Assembly: GCF_011806425.1 (NCBI RefSeq)
Contig: NZ_JAATOV010000002.1
Location: forward strand, 186,001 to 250,000
Length of the DNA stretch: 64,000 nt
Direction of reading: 5' to 3'
Source: Thalassospira lucentensis
GTDB lineage: Bacteria; Pseudomonadota; Alphaproteobacteria; Rhodospirillales; Thalassospiraceae
Part shown: piece after piece, positions 60,558-64,000 of the stretch
How the letters are laid out: each line of letters opens with the position of its first letter
Position numbering within the stretch: the stretch's first letter is position 1
The notes under the pieces: generated by a model
What the model was told of the DNA's origin: nothing
Seen by the model: only the letters and a program-made list of their open reading frames with translations
Databases searched by the model: none
Program-made: the position numbers and the translations under genes

Positions 60558-61970
60558 TTAAAGCCCCATCCCCGATACATCATCTTTATCCCGGATTTTG
60601 AAAATCTTTTGCCCGGCATCCTGAATCCGGTTAAAGGCGTCTTCGGCCATAAAGCCCGACACGAAGGCCATGAAGGTCACAAGATACGGGCTAATATCGA
60701 CTTGACCGCTGCTATTGGGACCGCCTTGGTACAGCATCAGCATACCGGCTTCTGCGAACAGGAAGATCGCAATTGCGGCCGCGACACCTTCACCTGTCAT
60801 CATCAGCAACCGGGCCGAGGCCATGAGGCCTTTTCGAGGCTTGTAAGGTGCGTTGGGTCGTGCTTTGGCGGGATCGGGGGCGACGTCCTGCTGTGCGGGT
60901 GTTGCCTGATCTGCGGTGTGTATGGGCTCCGTGGTCTCGGCCGGATCGGGGATTGGAGCTTTGCGCTTTGACGCATCGCCAAAATTGCGGCGGGTGAACG
61001 CGACCACAGCCCCCAGCCCTCCGGCGGCAACCGTGACCAGAAGCGTCAGCATGATGGTGGGCAATTGCACCAGATGGGCCCAAAACGCGCCAATCGGGTT
61101 TTGAAACAGGGCGACAAGGGCGGAAAGATCGATCTTCTTTTGGGCCTCCCCACGCGCCAGTTCATCGGCAATATCGTCGAGGCGGGCCTGCATATTGGCC
61201 AAAATCTTGTCGACCTGTGCTTGCTCCGCCCGGATGTTGGTCCATTCGATCCGGGCGCGGATGTTTTTATCGTCAAAGGACAGAAGCATTTGGCCAAGCG
61301 TGTCGGCCCTGTTGTGTACCTGTTGTTCAAAATCGGTCACAACCGTTGTGCCGATATCGTCATCCGCCCCGGTAAAGGCGAGATTTATTAACGCCCCGCG
61401 AAGGGCCGCCACACTGCGCGCACCATCCTCGGCAAGCAACCCATAGGCCGCATCAGGATCATCGCGCTGTTTATCGCCAGTTGCCTGAAAGGTCGATATG
61501 TCCTGTTGAGGCTGAAACTGCGCGATAAAATCATCTGCCGCCGTCATGCCGTGCTGATAGGCGGTGACAAAATCGGGCGCAAACAGGGATTGGTTTTGGG
61601 TGATGGTTGTGCGCAATTTTGACGCGGCATCATAGGCCTGCAACCAGGCCAGCATCACCTCGTTGCGAAGGGTTAATACATCGCGGAATTTCTCCAGCGC
61701 GTCCATATTGGTTTTGCGGATACCGGCCCGCAATTGCGTGACTTCGTCGCGAAGCTCCGCCTCATGGAAGCTTTGATGAATGGTCCGTTCTAGCTCGCCT
61801 GGCGAAGATGCGCCAATTACGCGGCTGAGCATGTCGCGCTGAATGTCGGCGGTAAATCCGGCAAACAAAGTGGCAACGAACCCGACATAGAGCACGCAGG
61901 CACACGCCATCAGAACCCCGGCACTGGCAAGGCGTGCGATTGCGGTTTTGACTTCTTTTTGAATGGGCAT
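60558..61970 (-). CDS. Unknown 470-aa membrane protein with large coiled loop
   Basis: The first membrane span (about 16-40, SAGVLMACACVLYVGFVATLFAGF) is followed by a long helical, probably periplasmic region of about 250 aa (DELARGEAQKKID; IEWTNIRAEQAQVDKIL). Further hydrophobic segments lie at about 300-325 (LPTIMLTLLVTVAAGGLGAVVAF) and, after a Pro/Ala/Thr-rich linker, at about 405-450. The layout recalls a sensor without a signalling domain; I do not recognise the family. GAGGTGAAAGG supports the ATG at 61970 over an in-frame codon at 62036. It stands alone. Confidence 0.72.
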   Translation of the reverse strand: MPIQKEVKTAIARLASAGVLMACACVLYVGFVATLFAGFTADIQRDMLSRVIGASSPGELERTIHQSFHEAELRDEVTQLRAGIRKTNMDALEKFRDVLTLRNEVMLAWLQAYDAASKLRTTITQNQSLFAPDFVTAYQHGMTAADDFIAQFQPQQDISTFQATGDKQRDDPDAAYGLLAEDGARSVAALRGALINLAFTGADDDIGTTVVTDFEQQVHNRADTLGQMLLSFDDKNIRARIEWTNIRAEQAQVDKILANMQARLDDIADELARGEAQKKIDLSALVALFQNPIGAFWAHLVQLPTIMLTLLVTVAAGGLGAVVAFTRRNFGDASKRKAPIPDPAETTEPIHTADQATPAQQDVAPDPAKARPNAPYKPRKGLMASARLLMMTGEGVAAAIAIFLFAEAGMLMLYQGGPNSSGQVDISPYLVTFMAFVSGFMAEDAFNRIQDAGQKIFKIRDKDDVSGMGL

Positions 61971-62175
61971 GGCGCCTTTCACCTCGCAAAGGATGCGGTT
62001 ATTGACGCCCGACAACAGCGCGTGTGAGCAACGCATTTGCGCAACTTACGCTAGCACCGCATAAAAGCATCCCATGCGCGCAACACATTGACCTAAATCG
62101 GCCTTTCATTCGCCATATCTTTCCCCCTATTGTCAGAGAAAGATTTTTTCACACGACATTTCGGGTGACGTTCGG

Positions 62176-63057
62176 ATGAACCAGATCAATCAAGACCAGA
62201 CGACATGGCACAACCTTTCCGCCGACTGGATTAATTGGGCGGATCGGCTGGCCCCGGCGGCCGAGAAAATCAATCGTCATATGATTAAGGCCGCCGACCT
62301 TCAGGCGCTGGCATCTGCGCGCGGGGATGCGCCGATTGCGGTTCTTGATCTGGCATCTGGGGTGGGTGAGCCGGCCTTTTCGTTTGCCCGGGCATTGTCG
62401 GGGGAGCGCGATGTTAGCGCTAACACCCCCGGAATTGCAGGCCATGTGACCGCGTCCGACATTGTGCCCGACATGTGTGCAGGCTTGGCCGCGCGGGCCG
62501 AGGAAGAAGGTATTAGCAACCTTTCGGTGATCCCGGCGGATATGCAGGACCTGCCGTTTTCCGATGGGTCCTTTGATGCGGTATCGTGCCGGTTTGGGGT
62601 GATGTTTTGTCATGATCCGGATTTGGCATTGCGCGAAAGTCACCGGGTGCTGCGCGGGGACGGCCGGGCAGTATTTATGGTCTGGGCGCCGTTGATTGAT
62701 AATCCGGTGTTTGCCGCCATGGATGCGGTTTTGGGCAATATCCTGGGTATCGGGTTTGAAAAGGCCGGGCTTGATCCGTTTTCCTTTGGCGATATTGAAA
62801 AGGCACGCCAGCGCATGAGTGCGGCTGGATTTAAAGACGTTTGGGCAAAAACCCACAGTCCGGCGGGGCGCATTCCGGCCAATGCGGCATTCTGGAAGCC
62901 GCAAATGGATATGCTGTTTGGCAATATCTTGCGCGAAGCATCCGATATGGAAATGGGCGCGATCAATGCCGCGATGTTTGAGGTCCTGACCCCCTATATC
63001 GAGGATGATTATTTTCAGGTGCCGATTTGCTTCCATGTGCTCAGCGGCACGCGGTAG
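62176..63057 (+). CDS. UbiE-like class I SAM methyltransferase
   Basis: The 293-aa soluble methyltransferase has an N-terminal helix with WHNLSADWINWADRL, motif I VLDLASGVGEPAFSFA (about 56-71), ASDIVPDMCAGLAARA, motif II PADMQDLPFSDGSFDAVSCRFGVMF and VLRGDGRAVFMVW. This is the UbiE/Coq5-type layout, seen in ubiquinone and small-molecule methyltransferases. No quinone genes are nearby, so the substrate stays open. It is closed by a terminator. Confidence 0.88.
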   Translation: MNQINQDQTTWHNLSADWINWADRLAPAAEKINRHMIKAADLQALASARGDAPIAVLDLASGVGEPAFSFARALSGERDVSANTPGIAGHVTASDIVPDMCAGLAARAEEEGISNLSVIPADMQDLPFSDGSFDAVSCRFGVMFCHDPDLALRESHRVLRGDGRAVFMVWAPLIDNPVFAAMDAVLGNILGIGFEKAGLDPFSFGDIEKARQRMSAAGFKDVWAKTHSPAGRIPANAAFWKPQMDMLFGNILREASDMEMGAINAAMFEVLTPYIEDDYFQVPICFHVLSGTR

Positions 63058-63116
63058 GTATCGCTTAAGGCTTAAAGGCCAAAGCCCTGAGCCTAGAACG
63101 CAAAGACCAGAACGCA

Positions 63117-63149
63117 AAACGCCCCCACCGATTGGCAGGGGCGTTTTTT
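63117..63149. terminator. Terminator between convergent methyltransferase and dehydrogenase genes
   Basis: AACGCCCC (63118-63125) pairs with GGGGCGTT (63138-63145), followed by TTTT on the plus strand; the A-run on the left is short. It serves the methyltransferase gene and perhaps the convergent dehydrogenase gene. Confidence 0.8.
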
Positions 63150-63238
63150 GGTGTCTGACGTGAACCGGGTCAACCCGCGGAAGCCGACCCGGACCCTTTT
63201 CACCTCAGACCAAGGAAGGTTGGTCTGATCGGGTCACA

Positions 63239-64000
63239 TCAGGTGACGTCGATCAGGATTTTCAGGTGTGCGCCCGCCGGATCACACAGCGCGTCGAAGC
63301 CCTCGGTCACCGCATCATCAAGTTTGATGTTTTTGGTCACGACCTTTTTGGCCGGGATGGCGCCGGTTGCGATCAGATCCATGACACGCGGCCACAGATA
63401 GGTCGGATAGCACCACGATCCGCGAATATCGATATTCTTGAACGTGACATCAAACCAGTTGACCTTACCCTCGCCCGGATGGACGCCAACCTGCACGACA
63501 ACGCCGTCTTTGCGGACCGCATCGACACAGGATTGCAGGGCTTTTTCATTGCCGACACATTCCATGGCAACATCACAGCCGACATTGCCGAGCGTTTTGC
63601 TGCGGATCACATCGCCAACATTATCGCGCGACGGGTTAAGCGTAATGACCTCTGGCAGGATTTCCTTGGCCAGTTCAAGACGGGTGTCATTAAGATCAGA
63701 CACAAACAGCTGCGTCGCGCCAAAGGCCTTGGCCGACAGCAAGGTCAAAATCCCGATCGGACCCGCGCCCGAGACAAACACCGACTGCCCACCGGTCACG
63801 CCACCGCGATCACAGGCATAGACACAGACAGCCGTTGGTTCGACCAAGGCGGCTTCTTGATCGGTCAGGGCTTCTGGGACCTTGAACACGTTATAGTCAT
63901 TGACCACAGCCGCCTCGGACATGCCGCCCGACATCCAGCTGAGCCCGACCAAGGCCAGTTCGGTATTAAGGTGGAAAAGCCCCCGGTCCGAGAAATATTC
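63239..64000 (-). CDS. Zinc-type 2,3-butanediol dehydrogenase-like protein, 5' end outside window
   Basis: The frame runs off the right edge, so only the C-terminal 253 residues are visible. They hold the end of the catalytic domain, the EPTAVCVYACDRGGV segment and the NAD-binding motif GAGPIGILTLL of medium-chain dehydrogenases. GGMSEAAVVNDYNVFKVPEALTDQEAALVEP and the late KKVVTKNIKLDDAVTEGFDAL match the (R,R)-butanediol/sorbitol dehydrogenase branch. The catalytic zinc ligands should lie outside the window. It interconverts diols and hydroxyketones with NAD; the exact substrate is uncertain. Confidence 0.85.
   Translation of the reverse strand, partial: EYFSDRGLFHLNTELALVGLSWMSGGMSEAAVVNDYNVFKVPEALTDQEAALVEPTAVCVYACDRGGVTGGQSVFVSGAGPIGILTLLSAKAFGATQLFVSDLNDTRLELAKEILPEVITLNPSRDNVGDVIRSKTLGNVGCDVAMECVGNEKALQSCVDAVRKDGVVVQVGVHPGEGKVNWFDVTFKNIDIRGSWCYPTYLWPRVMDLIATGAIPAKKVVTKNIKLDDAVTEGFDALCDPAGAHLKILIDVT

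Noticed and set aside
1..64000. CRISPR arrays, tRNA or rRNA genes, transposases
   Set aside because: I looked for regularly spaced direct repeats, tRNA-like T-loop sequences and transposase motifs and found none that hold up.

Overview
The window looks like a chromosomal segment of a free-living, probably marine alphaproteobacterium. Gene content (OhrR/Ohr, Crp/Fnr and LysR regulators, large GGDEF-EAL proteins, DUF1801, DUF3095, DUF5610) and protein style fit Rhodospirillales, and Thalassospira is my best guess from memory; no rRNA or marker gene is present to prove it. Coding density is high. I see no tRNA, rRNA, CRISPR array, transposase or prophage.

Layout. 1-5.6 kb: 3' part of a receiver-PAS-GGDEF-EAL protein, a Cache chemoreceptor, a MAPEG protein and a DUF1801 protein. 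5.6-8.0 kb: an organic-peroxide module, with ohrR facing an exported alpha/beta hydrolase and ohr; the ohrR-hydrolase gap holds strong palindromes. 8.0-10.3 kb: a two-gene minus-strand cassette of unknown function (a 198-aa helical protein and a 553-aa protein with beta-propeller-like motifs). 10.4-17.3 kb: YqaA-like protein, a small anchored protein, LysE exporter, AraC regulator, DinG-like helicase, HdeD and an exported hypothetical. 17.5-23.5 kb: a metal/haem-flavoured group, with two paralogous DUF2946 proteins around a PepSY membrane protein and a TPC-motif P-type ATPase, followed by a Crp/Fnr regulator. 23.7-34.9 kb: a second large PAS-GGDEF-EAL protein, TerB, a beta-hydroxyacid dehydrogenase, SlyX, DUF3095, LysR, an MFS transporter, GreB and two methyltransferases. 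35.0-37.5 kb: HrpB helicase.

37.6-53.2 kb is an exopolysaccharide locus. It holds two O-antigen ligase/polymerase-like proteins, a Wzz/BY-kinase co-polymerase, a WecG/TagA glycosyltransferase carrying an extra membrane-linked C-terminal domain, three GT4 and one GT2 glycosyltransferases, a Wzx-like flippase, two alpha/alpha-toroid proteins and an unrecognised 252-aa protein. Many junctions overlap (ATGA type), so the blocks are probably translationally coupled. A nucleotide-sugar 6-dehydrogenase just beyond it (53.6-54.9 kb) could supply a uronic acid donor. I find no Wza-type export protein and no polyprenyl-phosphate initiating transferase inside the window.

55-64 kb: a periplasmic solute-binding protein, a leucyl-tRNA synthetase that reads as the long actinobacterial/planctomycete type rather than the alphaproteobacterial one, a dispersed palindromic repeat, a DUF5610 protein, a 470-aa membrane protein of unknown function, a methyltransferase and the 3' part of a 2,3-butanediol-type dehydrogenase. 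The best candidates for undescribed biology are the 8.0-10.3 kb cassette, the unusual fusions and toroid proteins of the polysaccharide locus, and the foreign-looking leuS.
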